Assembly (NCBI RefSeq): GCF_013416555.1
Contig: NZ_JACCFG010000001.1
Coordinates: 62,001-126,000, forward strand
From: Sphingomonas sp. R-74633
Lineage (GTDB): Bacteria; Pseudomonadota; Alphaproteobacteria; Sphingomonadales; Sphingomonadaceae
Direction: 5' to 3'
Length of the DNA stretch: 64,000 bases
Positions 28,004 to 36,433 of the stretch are shown here, one piece after another; the first letter of the stretch is position 1, and every line of letters starts with the position of its first letter. Position numbers and translations under genes: made by a program. Below the pieces are notes generated by a model. That model did no database searches, was not told the DNA's origin, and worked only from the letters and a program-made list of their open reading frames with translations.

Positions 28004-28029
28004 TGCTTTCCTCCCCGGAAGAGCGTGGC

Positions 28030-29346
28030 TCAGGCGCGCTTCGGCTTGCCGACGCCGACCAGCGTCAGGCCGGCACGTGCGGCATCGGCGGGCGGATAGA
28101 TATTGCGCAGGTCGACGAGCAGCGGCGTCTTGAGCAGCGACTTGATCCGGCTCAGGTCGAGCGCGCGGAAGGCGTCCCACTCGGTCACGATCACCAGCGC
28201 ATCGGCGCCGTCCGCCGCGGCATAGGCGCTCTCGCTGAATTCGACATTGGGCAGCAGCGGCCGCGCCTGTTCGAAGCCTTCGGGATCATAGGCCTTCACC
28301 GTGGCGCCGGCATCCTCCAGCGCCGCGACGATCGAAAGGCTCGGCGCGTCGCGCATATCGTCGGTGTTGGGCTTGAAGGTGAGGCCGAGCAGGCCGACGG
28401 TCTTGCCGCGGATGTCGCCGCCCATTGCCTTGATGACCTTGCGGCCCATCGCGCGCTTGCGGGCGTCGTTCACCTGCACGGTGGCCTCGACGATCCGGAG
28501 AGGGGTTTCGTTGTCGCCTGCGGTCTTGAGCAGCGCCAGCGTGTCCTTGGGGAAGCACGAGCCGCCATAGCCGGGGCCTGCATGGAGGAACTTGCCGCCG
28601 ATGCGGTTGTCCATGCCGATGCCGCGCGCGACTTCCTGCACGTCGGCGCCCACTTCCTCGCACAGGTCGGCGATCTCGTTGATGAAGGTGATCTTCACCG
28701 CCAGGAACGCGTTCGCGGCATATTTGATCAGCTCGCTGGTGCGGCGGCCGGTGAACAGGATCGGCGCGCTCTGGTTGAGCGACAGCGGGCGATAGATGGC
28801 ACGCATCACATCGCGCGCTTCTTCGTCATCGGTGCCGACTACCACGCGGTCGGGGCGCTTGAAGTCCTCGATCGCCGCGCCTTCGCGCAGGAATTCGGGG
28901 TTGGAAACGACCTTCGCGGCGGCGCCGGACGCCACTTCGCGCAGGATCCGCTCGACTTCGTCGCCCGTGCCCACCGGTACGGTCGACTTGGTGACGATCA
29001 CGGCCGGCCCAGTCAGGTTCTCGGCGATCTCGCGGGCGGCAGCGAAGACATAGCTCAGATCGGCATGGCCATCGCCGCGCCGGCTGGGCGTGCCGACGGC
29101 GATGAACACCGCGTCGGCATCCTTCACGCCTTCGGCCAGATCGGTGGTGAAGGACAGGCGCCCCGCCTTCACGTTCGACGCGACCAGTGCGTCGAGGCCC
29201 GGCTCGTAGATCGGCATCACGCCCTGGTGGAGCAGCTCGATCTTGCGCGCGTCCTTGTCGACGCACACCACTTCATGGCCGAAGTCCGAGAAACAGGCGC
29301 CGGAAACCAGGCCGACATAGCCCGTGCCGATCATCGCGATGCGCAA
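28030..29346 (-). CDS. ugd: UDP-glucose 6-dehydrogenase
   Basis: Ugd oxidises UDP-glucose to UDP-glucuronate, a precursor of acidic polysaccharides. The 438-residue protein has the NAD motif GTGYVGLVSG, KSTVPVGTGD, the catalytic Cys in PGYGGSCFPKDT and C-terminal LVIVTEWDAFR. The start is TTG at 29346, with AAGGGG about 8 bases upstream. A terminator pointing in this gene's direction sits 100 bases upstream (29446-29468), so ugd needs either its own promoter in the short gap or read-through from the leader region. Confidence 0.94.
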   Translation of the reverse strand: MRIAMIGTGYVGLVSGACFSDFGHEVVCVDKDARKIELLHQGVMPIYEPGLDALVASNVKAGRLSFTTDLAEGVKDADAVFIAVGTPSRRGDGHADLSYVFAAAREIAENLTGPAVIVTKSTVPVGTGDEVERILREVASGAAAKVVSNPEFLREGAAIEDFKRPDRVVVGTDDEEARDVMRAIYRPLSLNQSAPILFTGRRTSELIKYAANAFLAVKITFINEIADLCEEVGADVQEVARGIGMDNRIGGKFLHAGPGYGGSCFPKDTLALLKTAGDNETPLRIVEATVQVNDARKRAMGRKVIKAMGGDIRGKTVGLLGLTFKPNTDDMRDAPSLSIVAALEDAGATVKAYDPEGFEQARPLLPNVEFSESAYAAADGADALVIVTEWDAFRALDLSRIKSLLKTPLLVDLRNIYPPADAARAGLTLVGVGKPKRA

Positions 29347-29445
29347 CGTGGATCCCCTTGGGAAGAAAGTCTGAAGCGCAGATAGCGACGCCAGCGCCCG
29401 GGGCAAGGGCGCGATCGTGGCTCTCTCCGTACGCCAGGCAATAAA

Positions 29446-29468
29446 AAAGGCGGCTCGAGGCCGCCTTT
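29446..29468 (-). terminator. Strong intrinsic terminator between the 20-residue ORF and ugd
   Basis: AAAGGCGGC (29446-29454) pairs perfectly with GCCGCCTTT (29460-29468) around a 5-base loop. On the minus strand it is followed by further T residues (TTTATT), so it ends minus-strand transcripts arriving from the small ORF at 29541-29603. On the plus strand the tail (CTGTTT) is weaker. Its place just upstream of ugd recalls a transcription attenuator. Confidence 0.8.
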
Positions 29469-29478
29469 CTGTTTGTCG

Positions 29479-29530
29479 TCCGGGCCGGTCAGCACGACCT
29501 CAATTGAGATCGCTCCACCGCCGGCCCGGA
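29479..29530 (-). other. RNA hairpin between small ORF and terminator
   Basis: TCCGGGCCGG (29479-29488) and CCGGCCCGGA (29521-29530) form a perfect 10-bp stem enclosing 32 bases that contain the palindrome CTCAATTGAG (29499-29508). Together with CGTTC-gtta-GAACG around the ORF stop (29535-29548) and the terminator, the whole 100-base stretch is highly structured. It suggests an RNA leader or small RNA that contains a tiny ORF. No riboswitch class was recognised. Confidence 0.5.
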
Positions 29531-29540
29531 TGAACGTTCG

Positions 29541-29603
29541 TTAGAACGGACGGATGTCGTTGCCGCCGCCGTCACGGAACAGAAGGGTGAAAAACGCAGA
29601 CAT
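29541..29603 (-). CDS. Candidate 20-residue small protein or leader peptide
   Basis: On the minus strand an ATG at 29603 follows GGGAGA at ideal spacing (7 bases) and reads 20 codons to TAA at 29541. The peptide begins MSAFFTLLFRD and ends GGGNDIRPF: a short hydrophobic start, a Gly3 hinge and a basic/aromatic end. It is followed by two hairpins and a strong terminator and preceded by a CtrA-type box, so it has all the parts of an independent transcription unit. It may be a small protein, an attenuation leader for ugd, or part of a regulatory RNA. No family was recognised. Confidence 0.55.
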   Translation of the reverse strand: MSAFFTLLFRDGGGNDIRPF

Positions 29604-29646
29604 TTCTAATCTCCCATCGGTGCGCACGGATGCGCGATTCGGATGG

Positions 29647-29662
29647 TTAAAGATCACTTAAC
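29647..29662. promoter_or_regulatory. CtrA-type binding box TTAA-N7-TTAAC
   Basis: TTAA (29647-29650), seven bases, then TTAAC (29658-29662) matches the full CtrA consensus of alphaproteobacteria. The core reads TTAA-N7-TTAA on both strands. It lies 44 bases before the small ORF on the minus strand and 102 bases before the EAL gene at 29764, so it could control either or both. CtrA control would fit motility and cyclic-di-GMP genes. Confidence 0.55.
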
Positions 29663-29763
29663 AATGAATCAATCAGGATTTCTGCGGAATTGGCGCGATC
29701 GAAATCACTTTGGCGGCTTGATTTAACGGTTCCTTCAAGGGTCACCGCTTAGGCAAAAGGGGC

Positions 29764-31215
29764 ATGTCGGCACGCAAAGAGCCTTTGGGGAACCCGACCA
29801 GCGCTGCATTCAGCGCGGTCGCGAAATCCGCGGAACACGCGGAAATCGCGAGGGAATTCGTGCTGTCCCATGAAGTGCGGGAAAGCCGGAGCGATAGTGG
29901 TGGGCGCGTCGAGCGCCGGGCCAGGCCGCGCCGGGGCGAATTGCACCGGGCAAGTAACGATCGTCACGTCGAAGGGCGCTACTGGCACGTTTTGGGACTG
30001 TGCGAGATTGCGAATTTTGCGTCGCTGCGCCGCCATCTCGGCCGTGCGCGCGCCGATTCGCTGGTTCTGGACGTCGCCCGGCGAATCACCACGCTGGTCC
30101 CAGACGCCCGAATCGCTGCCGCCGGCCGCGCAATCATCGAGATCGCCTTCGAGCGGGAATCGCCCGAAGCCGCCGCCGATGAGATCGACCGGATCCGCAA
30201 GGGTTTCCTGCGCACGCTCGACCTTGATGGCGAGCCGCACCAGCTCCAGATGCATTTCGGTGTTGCTGCAGCGCCTTCGGTCGAGGATGACGAGGTTCTC
30301 CTCGCCGAGGCCGCCGAATCCGCGCTCGATCAGGCGCGCGCCGATGGCCGGGTGGTGATGCTCGATCTCACCCGCGCCGATCTCGCCTTCGACAAGCTCA
30401 CCCTGATGCGCGAACTGCCGCGGGCGATCGCCGGGGGCGAGATGTTCCTGCAATACCAGCCCAAGGTGCATGTCCGCCGCCAGGAGATCGCCAGCGCCGA
30501 AGCGCTGGTCCGCTGGCAGCATCCTACCCGCGGGCTGATCCTGCCGGGCGATTTTATCGCGGTTGCCGAGCAGTCGGGCGAAATCTCTGCGCTCACGCTG
30601 TGGACGCTGCGCCAGGTGATCGAGGACCAGAAGAAGCTGCGCGCCGACGGGTTCGACCTGCTGCTCTTCGTGAACATCTCGGGCCAGCTGCTGGCCGATC
30701 CCGGTTTCGTCAACGAAGTCTGCGAGATGCTGGCGAATACCGATGCCAAGCTGGGCTTCGAAATCACCGAGACCGCGGTCATCCGCGATCCCGAAAGCGC
30801 GATCCGCCACCTGCAATGGTTTGCCGACAGCGGCGTGACGCTGGCGATCGACGATTATGGCGCGGGACTCTCCTCGCTCGCCTATCTCAAGAAGCTGCCA
30901 GCCAAAGAGCTGAAGATCGACAAGATGTTCGTCATGCAGCTCACCAGCAGCAACCGCGATCCGCTGATCGTGCGCTCGACGATCGACCTCGCCCATGCGC
31001 TCGAGATGGAAGTCACCGCCGAGGGCGTCGAGACGCCGTCCGCGCTGGCGCTGCTCAGCGTGATGGGCTGCGACATGGTCCAGGGCTTCCTGATCTCGCG
31101 CCCGCTCGGGCTCGACGCCTTCCGCAAGTTCATGATCGACGACGGCCATCTCGACAATGCGGGCGGGTCGCCGACCTCGTTCGTTCGCCCCGAGAGTTTC
31201 TGGAAGCGCGCCTGA
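29764..31215 (+). CDS. EAL phosphodiesterase with degenerate GGDEF-like domain
   Basis: The 483-residue protein has a poorly conserved N-terminus (1-75), a GGDEF-fold remnant (about 75-210) in which the GGDEF signature is replaced by AAAGRAI, and a C-terminal EAL domain (about 222-455). The EAL domain keeps EALVRW, NISG, EITET, IDDYGAG, KELKIDK and AEGVET, so it should degrade cyclic-di-GMP. The degenerate half may sense GTP or act structurally. ATG 29764 follows AAAAGGGG. The stop overlaps the TPR kinase start (TGATG), and a receiver follows, forming a three-gene signalling unit possibly under the CtrA-type box upstream. Confidence 0.86.
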   Translation: MSARKEPLGNPTSAAFSAVAKSAEHAEIAREFVLSHEVRESRSDSGGRVERRARPRRGELHRASNDRHVEGRYWHVLGLCEIANFASLRRHLGRARADSLVLDVARRITTLVPDARIAAAGRAIIEIAFERESPEAAADEIDRIRKGFLRTLDLDGEPHQLQMHFGVAAAPSVEDDEVLLAEAAESALDQARADGRVVMLDLTRADLAFDKLTLMRELPRAIAGGEMFLQYQPKVHVRRQEIASAEALVRWQHPTRGLILPGDFIAVAEQSGEISALTLWTLRQVIEDQKKLRADGFDLLLFVNISGQLLADPGFVNEVCEMLANTDAKLGFEITETAVIRDPESAIRHLQWFADSGVTLAIDDYGAGLSSLAYLKKLPAKELKIDKMFVMQLTSSNRDPLIVRSTIDLAHALEMEVTAEGVETPSALALLSVMGCDMVQGFLISRPLGLDAFRKFMIDDGHLDNAGGSPTSFVRPESFWKRA

Positions 31216-33680
31216 TGCGCGCCGCCTTGCGCCATTTCCTCGCGCTTCTGGCGTTGTTTGCCGTGGTCCCGGCGCTCGCCCAGACATCGCCCGGTGCCGC
31301 GCCTGCCTTTACGCCGGCCATCACCGCCGAGATCCAGGCGGCGAAGGACAGCATGATGAGCGATCAAGCGGAGGCGCTGCGCCACGCCGCGACGATCGAT
31401 CTGCTTGCCCGCAAGTTGCCCGATTCCCGGCAGCGCGCGCTCGCCCAGGCCACTGCGCGCTGGCTGTCGGCGGAGGCGCATCTGCGCAACGACGAACCGG
31501 CCAAGGCCGAGCCGTTGATCGCCGACGGGCTTGGCTTGATCAACGCGATCCAGGAGCCGATCAAGTTGCGTGGCGACCTGCTGATGTCGCAGGGAGCGCT
31601 GTTCATGGCACTCGACCAGGCGGTGCGCGCGCTCGACAGCTACCAGAACGCATTCCGCATCTTTGGCGAGGTCAAGGAAGCGCGCAGCCAGGCCGTCGCG
31701 CTGCAGAACATCGCATCGCTCTACAGCTCGGCAAATGACAATGGCCGTGCCGAGCAATATTTCCGCCAGGCCGCCGATCTCTATGACGGCGATCCGGTGC
31801 TCTCGCTCTCGCTGCACAATAATCGCGGCAACGTGCTGTTCGCGATGGACCGCAACGTCGAGGCGGCGCGCGAATATGAAGAGGCGCTGCGCATCGCGCG
31901 CGAGATCGGCAAGCCGGTGCTCGAGGCGCGCATTCTCAGCAACTATGCGCGCAGCCAGGTCGCGCTGAAGCATTTCGACCTCGCCAGTGAGCTGATCTCG
32001 CGCGGCTTCGAACTGGTGAAGGGGGCGGACGCCGATCTGTTGCGCCGGCACTTGCTGGCGACCGCCGCCGTGCTCGCCTCCGAACGGGGTGACAATGGTG
32101 CGGCGGTGCGGCTGATCCGCCAGACCTTTGCCGGCATGGATCTCGCCAAGACTACCGTCGAGTTCCGCAGCGACCATCTCTACGCCTATGAGATATTCGA
32201 TCGCGCGGGCGCCAATCATGATGCGCTCGAACACCTCAAGGCCGCGAAGCGGCTCGGTGACGAGGCATCGAAGGTCGCCACCACCACCGGCGCCGCACTG
32301 ATGGCGGCGAAGTTCAACTGGGCCGATCAGCAGACCAGGATCGAGCGCCTGAAAGCCGACGAGGCCGAGCGCACCGCTCGCTACCAGCTCAGCCTGTTCC
32401 TGCTGATCGGTGCGGCGACGGTGATCGTGATGGGCGCGCTCGGCTGGGGGCTCGTCACGATCCGCAAGAGCCGCAACCGCGTGCGCGCCGCCAACGTCGT
32501 GCTCGGCGAGACCAACAGCGCGCTGGAAAAGGCGCTCAAGGCCAAGACCGAGTTCCTGGCGACGACCAGCCACGAGATCCGCACGCCACTGAACGGCATC
32601 CTGGGGATGACCCAGGTCATGCTTTCGGATTCCAGGCTCGAGCCGCAGATCCGCGAGCGGATCGGCATCGTCCACGGCGCCGGCATCACGATGCGCACGC
32701 TGGTCGACGACATTCTCGACGTCGCCAAGATGGAGACGGGCAATCTCGCCGTCGAGGCGGCGCCGATGGACCTCACGGCGATGCTGCGCGAAGTCACGCG
32801 CCTCTGGGAGGAGCAGGCCCGCGCCAAGGGGCTGACCTTCAAGCTCGAACTGAGCCACGCGCCGCACTGGATCGTCAGCGATACCGCGCGGCTGCGCCAG
32901 GTGGTGTTCAACCTGCTCTCCAACGCGATCAAGTTCACCGAAAAGGGCGGCGTCACGCTGCGCGCAGTGGGTGAGGGGGAGGGCGATGCCCGTCGCCTCA
33001 AGCTCAGCATCGAGGATACTGGCATCGGCATCCCGCGCGCGAAGTTCGAGGAGATCTTCGAGAGCTTCCGCCAGGTCGATACCAGCACCACCCGGCGCTT
33101 CGGCGGCACCGGGCTCGGCCTCGCCATCTGCCGCAACCTCGCCCGCGCGCTGGGTGGCGACATCCAGGTGGAGAGCCAGGACGGCCAGGGCTCGCGCTTC
33201 ATCCTCGATCTGCCGCTGGTCCCTGCCGAGGCGCCCGAGGCCGCCACGACCAGCGAGTGCGCCGGCGGGCTCGATCTGGTCGTGCTCGACAGGAACCCGA
33301 TCGCCCGCTCGATGCTGCGCACGCTGTTCGAGCCACGCGTCGCCCGTCTCCGCTTCGCCGCAAACGTCGCTGAGGCGCTGGCGATGCTCGAGGCAGGCGG
33401 TGTCAGCCATCTCCTTGCCGATGAGGGGACTCTCAAGATTGAGTCCGAAGGGGCCGCATCCGCCCTTCGCGCGCTCCGCGCGGCGAGCGAGACCACGTCG
33501 CATTTCGTGCTCTGGCTCAAGCCCGATGTAGAGACCGTTGATGAGCTGGTTGCGGCAAGTGGCGGGCGGATAATCGAAAAACCCGTTACCGGCGCAGACC
33601 TGATCAATGCTATCATTCCGCCTGCGGAAGAAAATTCAAAAGCGGGTGGTCGCGACCCGCTTGTATCTCGAGCGGCTTAG
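31215..33680 (+). CDS. TPR-sensor hybrid histidine kinase
   Basis: The start at ATG 31215 gives 821 residues with a signal peptide (FLALLALFAVVPALAQ), a helical TPR-like periplasmic region (about 60-370), one membrane segment (about 391-415), a HisKA domain with His453 in SHEIRTPLNG, an HATPase (NLLSNAIKF, FGGTGLGL), and a C-terminal receiver-like domain (about 680-800). The receiver is diverged: the first acidic residues are reduced to LDRNP and the phosphoacceptor region reads LLADEG, so its phosphorylation is doubtful. A longer frame opening at 30600 is an artefact over the EAL gene. The partner is probably the receiver at 33755. Confidence 0.87.
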   Translation: MRAALRHFLALLALFAVVPALAQTSPGAAPAFTPAITAEIQAAKDSMMSDQAEALRHAATIDLLARKLPDSRQRALAQATARWLSAEAHLRNDEPAKAEPLIADGLGLINAIQEPIKLRGDLLMSQGALFMALDQAVRALDSYQNAFRIFGEVKEARSQAVALQNIASLYSSANDNGRAEQYFRQAADLYDGDPVLSLSLHNNRGNVLFAMDRNVEAAREYEEALRIAREIGKPVLEARILSNYARSQVALKHFDLASELISRGFELVKGADADLLRRHLLATAAVLASERGDNGAAVRLIRQTFAGMDLAKTTVEFRSDHLYAYEIFDRAGANHDALEHLKAAKRLGDEASKVATTTGAALMAAKFNWADQQTRIERLKADEAERTARYQLSLFLLIGAATVIVMGALGWGLVTIRKSRNRVRAANVVLGETNSALEKALKAKTEFLATTSHEIRTPLNGILGMTQVMLSDSRLEPQIRERIGIVHGAGITMRTLVDDILDVAKMETGNLAVEAAPMDLTAMLREVTRLWEEQARAKGLTFKLELSHAPHWIVSDTARLRQVVFNLLSNAIKFTEKGGVTLRAVGEGEGDARRLKLSIEDTGIGIPRAKFEEIFESFRQVDTSTTRRFGGTGLGLAICRNLARALGGDIQVESQDGQGSRFILDLPLVPAEAPEAATTSECAGGLDLVVLDRNPIARSMLRTLFEPRVARLRFAANVAEALAMLEAGGVSHLLADEGTLKIESEGAASALRALRAASETTSHFVLWLKPDVETVDELVAASGGRIIEKPVTGADLINAIIPPAEENSKAGGRDPLVSRAA

Positions 33681-33698
33681 GGCGATAGCACACCGGAC

Positions 33699-33758
33699 AT
33701 GAAAAAAACGGTCGCGCGCACTTCCTGGAAACCGGTCGCCATGGGCGGGCGGGCATGA
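33699..33758 (+). CDS. Possible 19-residue mini-cistron coupled to the receiver gene
   Basis: ATG 33699 opens a 19-codon frame (begins MKKTVARTSW, ends VAMGGRA) whose TGA overlaps the ATG of the receiver gene as ATGA. The receiver ATG itself has only GGGCGGGC upstream, so re-initiation from this tiny frame could help its translation. The peptide is basic and of unknown function; it may be chance. Confidence 0.3.
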   Translation: MKKTVARTSWKPVAMGGRA

Positions 33759-34144
33759 ACATCCTCTTCATCGAGGACGATCCGATGAACCGTCGGGTCG
33801 TGAAGGACATGCTCGACGTTGCGGGGGCGACGATGGCCGAGGCCAGCTGGGCCGAGGAAGGCCTGGCGATGCTCGAGGCCGAGAGCTTCGACGTGGTGCT
33901 GGTCGACCTGCGCATGCCGGGCATGGACGGGTTCGAGACGATCCAGCGCATCCGCGCGCGGGGCGACGCCAAGGGCGAGATACCGATCATCGTCGTCACC
34001 GCCGATACCGCGGTGGACCTGCGCGAACGCTGCATGGCGGTGGGCGCCGACGATGTGCTGTTCAAGCCGGTGGCGATGGACGCGCTGTTCGATTCGATCG
34101 GCCGCGTCCTGGCGATCCGCGGCGGCGGGGGCATGATCCTCTAG
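33755..34144 (+). CDS. CheY-like single-domain response regulator
   Basis: The 129-residue receiver has IEDDP, phosphoacceptor Asp51 in VLVDLRMPGMDG, Thr in VVTAD and Lys104 in LFKPV. With the EAL protein and TPR hybrid kinase just upstream it completes a signalling cassette, and probably takes the phosphate that the kinase's own degenerate receiver cannot. It has no output domain; the target is unknown. Confidence 0.9.
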   Translation: MNILFIEDDPMNRRVVKDMLDVAGATMAEASWAEEGLAMLEAESFDVVLVDLRMPGMDGFETIQRIRARGDAKGEIPIIVVTADTAVDLRERCMAVGADDVLFKPVAMDALFDSIGRVLAIRGGGGMIL

Positions 34145-34168
34145 GATCACGCCCGCCGCGCCGGCACC

Positions 34169-35074
34169 CTATCGCGCGATGCCGATCACTGCCGTGGCCG
34201 TATAGCCCGCAGTCACGCTGCCGCTCATCACCGGCGTCTGCTGGGCGATCTGCGCGCTGCTATTGTCACCGAACACATTGTCGCTGTTCAGGCTGATGCT
34301 CGCGAAGTTGCGCACGCTCGTCGTATAGCCGCTCGCCCCATTATAGACCGTGCTGCACGCCGCGCTCGGCATCGCAAGCTGCGAGACCAGCGTCGCGTAG
34401 CGCCCGCCCGTCGCGTTCGCCACGCTCGAGAAGATCTCGAAATGGATGTGCGGCCAGCGCCCCGAATAGCAGCCTGGGAAGATCGTGGTGAAGGTCACCT
34501 GGCCGTTGCTGTCGGTCACCCCCACGCCGCGCAGATAGCTCTCTGCCGGCAGGTCGTAGAGCGAGTATTTCCCGTCGCGGTCGCAGTGCCAGATATAGAT
34601 CGCATAGCCCGCCAGCGGCGCGCACGCCGCGTTCACGTCGACCAGGGTGAGCGTCAGCACCACCTGCACCCCCGCCGCCGTCGCAGTCGAGCTGCCGAGG
34701 AAGCTCGAACGGATATCGCTGCGCACCACATTCGCGGCGGTCAGCACATTGGAGGTGATCCCGCTCGACGTGTTGGTACCGTCGGCCGGGTAGGGGCCGT
34801 TGGTCTCGGTCGGATCGACCACGCAGGTACCGCTCGTGGCGGTCGCAGTCGGTGTCGGGGTGGCGGTGGCCGAAGGGGTGGGCGTCGGCGTCGCGCTGCC
34901 GGTGGAACCGGTGCTCGCGGTGGTGCCGCTGCCCGATCCCCCGTCGCAGGCGGCGAGCAGTGCCGCGCCGCTTGCGCTTGCGAACCAGCCGAGCGCCCGG
35001 CGGCGGCTGGCGAGCTGCTCCATGGCCTTCAGGTCATGGGCGAGGCCCAGATCATGGTCGTCGAAATGTTGCAT
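34169..35074 (-). CDS. Tat-exported lipoprotein with intradiol dioxygenase fold
   Basis: The 301-residue protein starts at ATG 35074 after a strong AAGGAGG site. It carries a twin-arginine motif (RRRALGWF, 24-31), a lipobox ending at Cys43 (ALLAAC), then a Thr/Pro/Ser/Ala linker (48-82). The catalytic domain (84-301) resembles protocatechuate 3,4-dioxygenase beta chains, with candidate iron ligands Tyr170 (DGKY), Tyr203 (PGCY), His209 and His211 (PHIHF) all present. Intradiol enzymes cleave catechol-type rings with Fe(III). A folded, metal-loaded, membrane-anchored form exported by Tat is unusual; it may act on aromatic or lignin-like compounds outside the cytoplasm. No aromatic-catabolism genes are adjacent. 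Confidence 0.82.
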   Translation of the reverse strand: MQHFDDHDLGLAHDLKAMEQLASRRRALGWFASASGAALLAACDGGSGSGTTASTGSTGSATPTPTPSATATPTPTATATSGTCVVDPTETNGPYPADGTNTSSGITSNVLTAANVVRSDIRSSFLGSSTATAAGVQVVLTLTLVDVNAACAPLAGYAIYIWHCDRDGKYSLYDLPAESYLRGVGVTDSNGQVTFTTIFPGCYSGRWPHIHFEIFSSVANATGGRYATLVSQLAMPSAACSTVYNGASGYTTSVRNFASISLNSDNVFGDNSSAQIAQQTPVMSGSVTAGYTATAVIGIAR

Positions 35075-35161
35075 CGTGCCTCCTTGGTAGAAGGCTCCAG
35101 TCACATCCCGGACATACGATGCGATTTCGCGGGGTAGCGAAATGTTGCAGCGGATTGCAGC

Positions 35162-36433
35162 TCAGGCGGGGAGCCGCACCCGCACGCGCCCGCCGCCCTC
35201 GCGATTCTCCAGCGTCACTTCGCCGCCATGCGCCTCGGTGATCGAGCGGACGATCGCCAGGCCGAGCCCGGTGCCGCCGGTCTCGCGGTTGCGCGATGCC
35301 TCGCCGCGCACGAACGGCGCGAACAGTGCATCGGCGCGGGCCAGGTCGAAGCCGGGCCCGTCATCCTCGACCACCACGTCCACCTTGCCCCCGGCCACGC
35401 TCCAGCTGAGGTCGGCGCGCTCGCCATAGCGCACCGCATTCTCGATAAGATTGGCGAACAGCCGCCGCAGCTTCGCCGGATCGCCGCGCACCACCGCGCG
35501 CGGGCCCGGCTCGGCGGCCACCGGCGTGCCTGCCGCGGCCAGATCGTCGACCAGGCTCTCGACCAGGCTGCCCAGATCGAGCTTCTCATGCGGGGCCGCG
35601 CTGCGTTCGTCGCGGGTGAAGCGCAGCGCCGCCTTCAGCATCGCGCGCATCTCTTCGATATCGGCCTCGGCGCGGACGCGTGCCGCATCGGGGAGCTGCT
35701 CGACCCAGAAGGCGATCCGCGAGAGCGGCGTGCCCAGGTCATGCGCGATCGCGCCCAGCATCGCGCCGCGATTCTCGGCCTCGAGCAGGATGCGCTCCTG
35801 CATCGAATCTAGCGCGCGGGCGAGGTCGTGCACTTCGCGCGGGCCCTTGTGGGGGATCGGCTGGCGCGCACCGAGCCGCATTCGCGTGGCGGCGCCCGCC
35901 AGTTCGCGGATCGGCCTCGAGATGCGGCGCGCAACGCCCCAGGCAAGCAACGACAGCACCAGCAGCGTGCCGAGCATCCCCAGCAGCCGCGCGAGGTGCC
36001 AGGGCGTGAAGGCCGGGCGGAACGCGCTGGAGGCAACGACCCAGCCATCGCCGTCCGCCAGCGCCACGGTGAAGCTGCCGTGCATGTCCTGATCGGGGTC
36101 ACGCGCCGGGAATTCATAGAGCCCGTGCACGCGCTCGACCGGCACGCCCGCCAGCCGTGCGATCGCGGCGTCGCGCTCGGGGGAGGGGCGCTCGTCGGCA
36201 CGGCCGAACTTGTCCTCGGTGGTGCGGGTCACGCTCATCCGGGCCTGCGCCGTGGGCGCCACGGTGCCGGTGCGCAGCGCCTCCGCCACACGGATGAGCG
36301 GCAGCGGCCCCGGCCCGGGGGGCGGGCCGTTGAACATGATCGTGAATTGCGTCGTCGTCGCGATCAGCGCCGCGACGATCACCAGCAATACGATGGGAAC
36401 GGTGATCGAGCGGCGCGTCCAGGACTGGATCAC
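35162..36433 (-). CDS. EnvZ-like sensor histidine kinase
   Basis: The 423-residue kinase has membrane segments at about 12-30 and 148-168, a Pro/Gly-rich GPPPGPGPLP just after the first, a periplasmic region of about 115 residues, a HAMP domain (170-222), His231 in AIAHDLGTPLSR, and a HATPase (NLIENAVRYG, DDGPGF, GGTGLGLAI). It forms a standard two-component pair with the OmpR-type gene upstream, whose stop it overlaps as ATGA. The signal is unknown. Confidence 0.9.
   Translation of the reverse strand: MIQSWTRRSITVPIVLLVIVAALIATTTQFTIMFNGPPPGPGPLPLIRVAEALRTGTVAPTAQARMSVTRTTEDKFGRADERPSPERDAAIARLAGVPVERVHGLYEFPARDPDQDMHGSFTVALADGDGWVVASSAFRPAFTPWHLARLLGMLGTLLVLSLLAWGVARRISRPIRELAGAATRMRLGARQPIPHKGPREVHDLARALDSMQERILLEAENRGAMLGAIAHDLGTPLSRIAFWVEQLPDAARVRAEADIEEMRAMLKAALRFTRDERSAAPHEKLDLGSLVESLVDDLAAAGTPVAAEPGPRAVVRGDPAKLRRLFANLIENAVRYGERADLSWSVAGGKVDVVVEDDGPGFDLARADALFAPFVRGEASRNRETGGTGLGLAIVRSITEAHGGEVTLENREGGGRVRVRLPA

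Noticed and set aside
30600..31214. N-terminal extension of the TPR kinase frame into the EAL gene
   Set aside because: The extension is out of frame with a well-conserved EAL domain and Arg-rich; ATG 31215 gives a signal peptide and a TGATG junction.
30882..33503. 873-codon minus-strand frame opposite the TPR kinase
   Set aside because: No motifs, while HisKA and HATPase motifs are complete on the plus strand.
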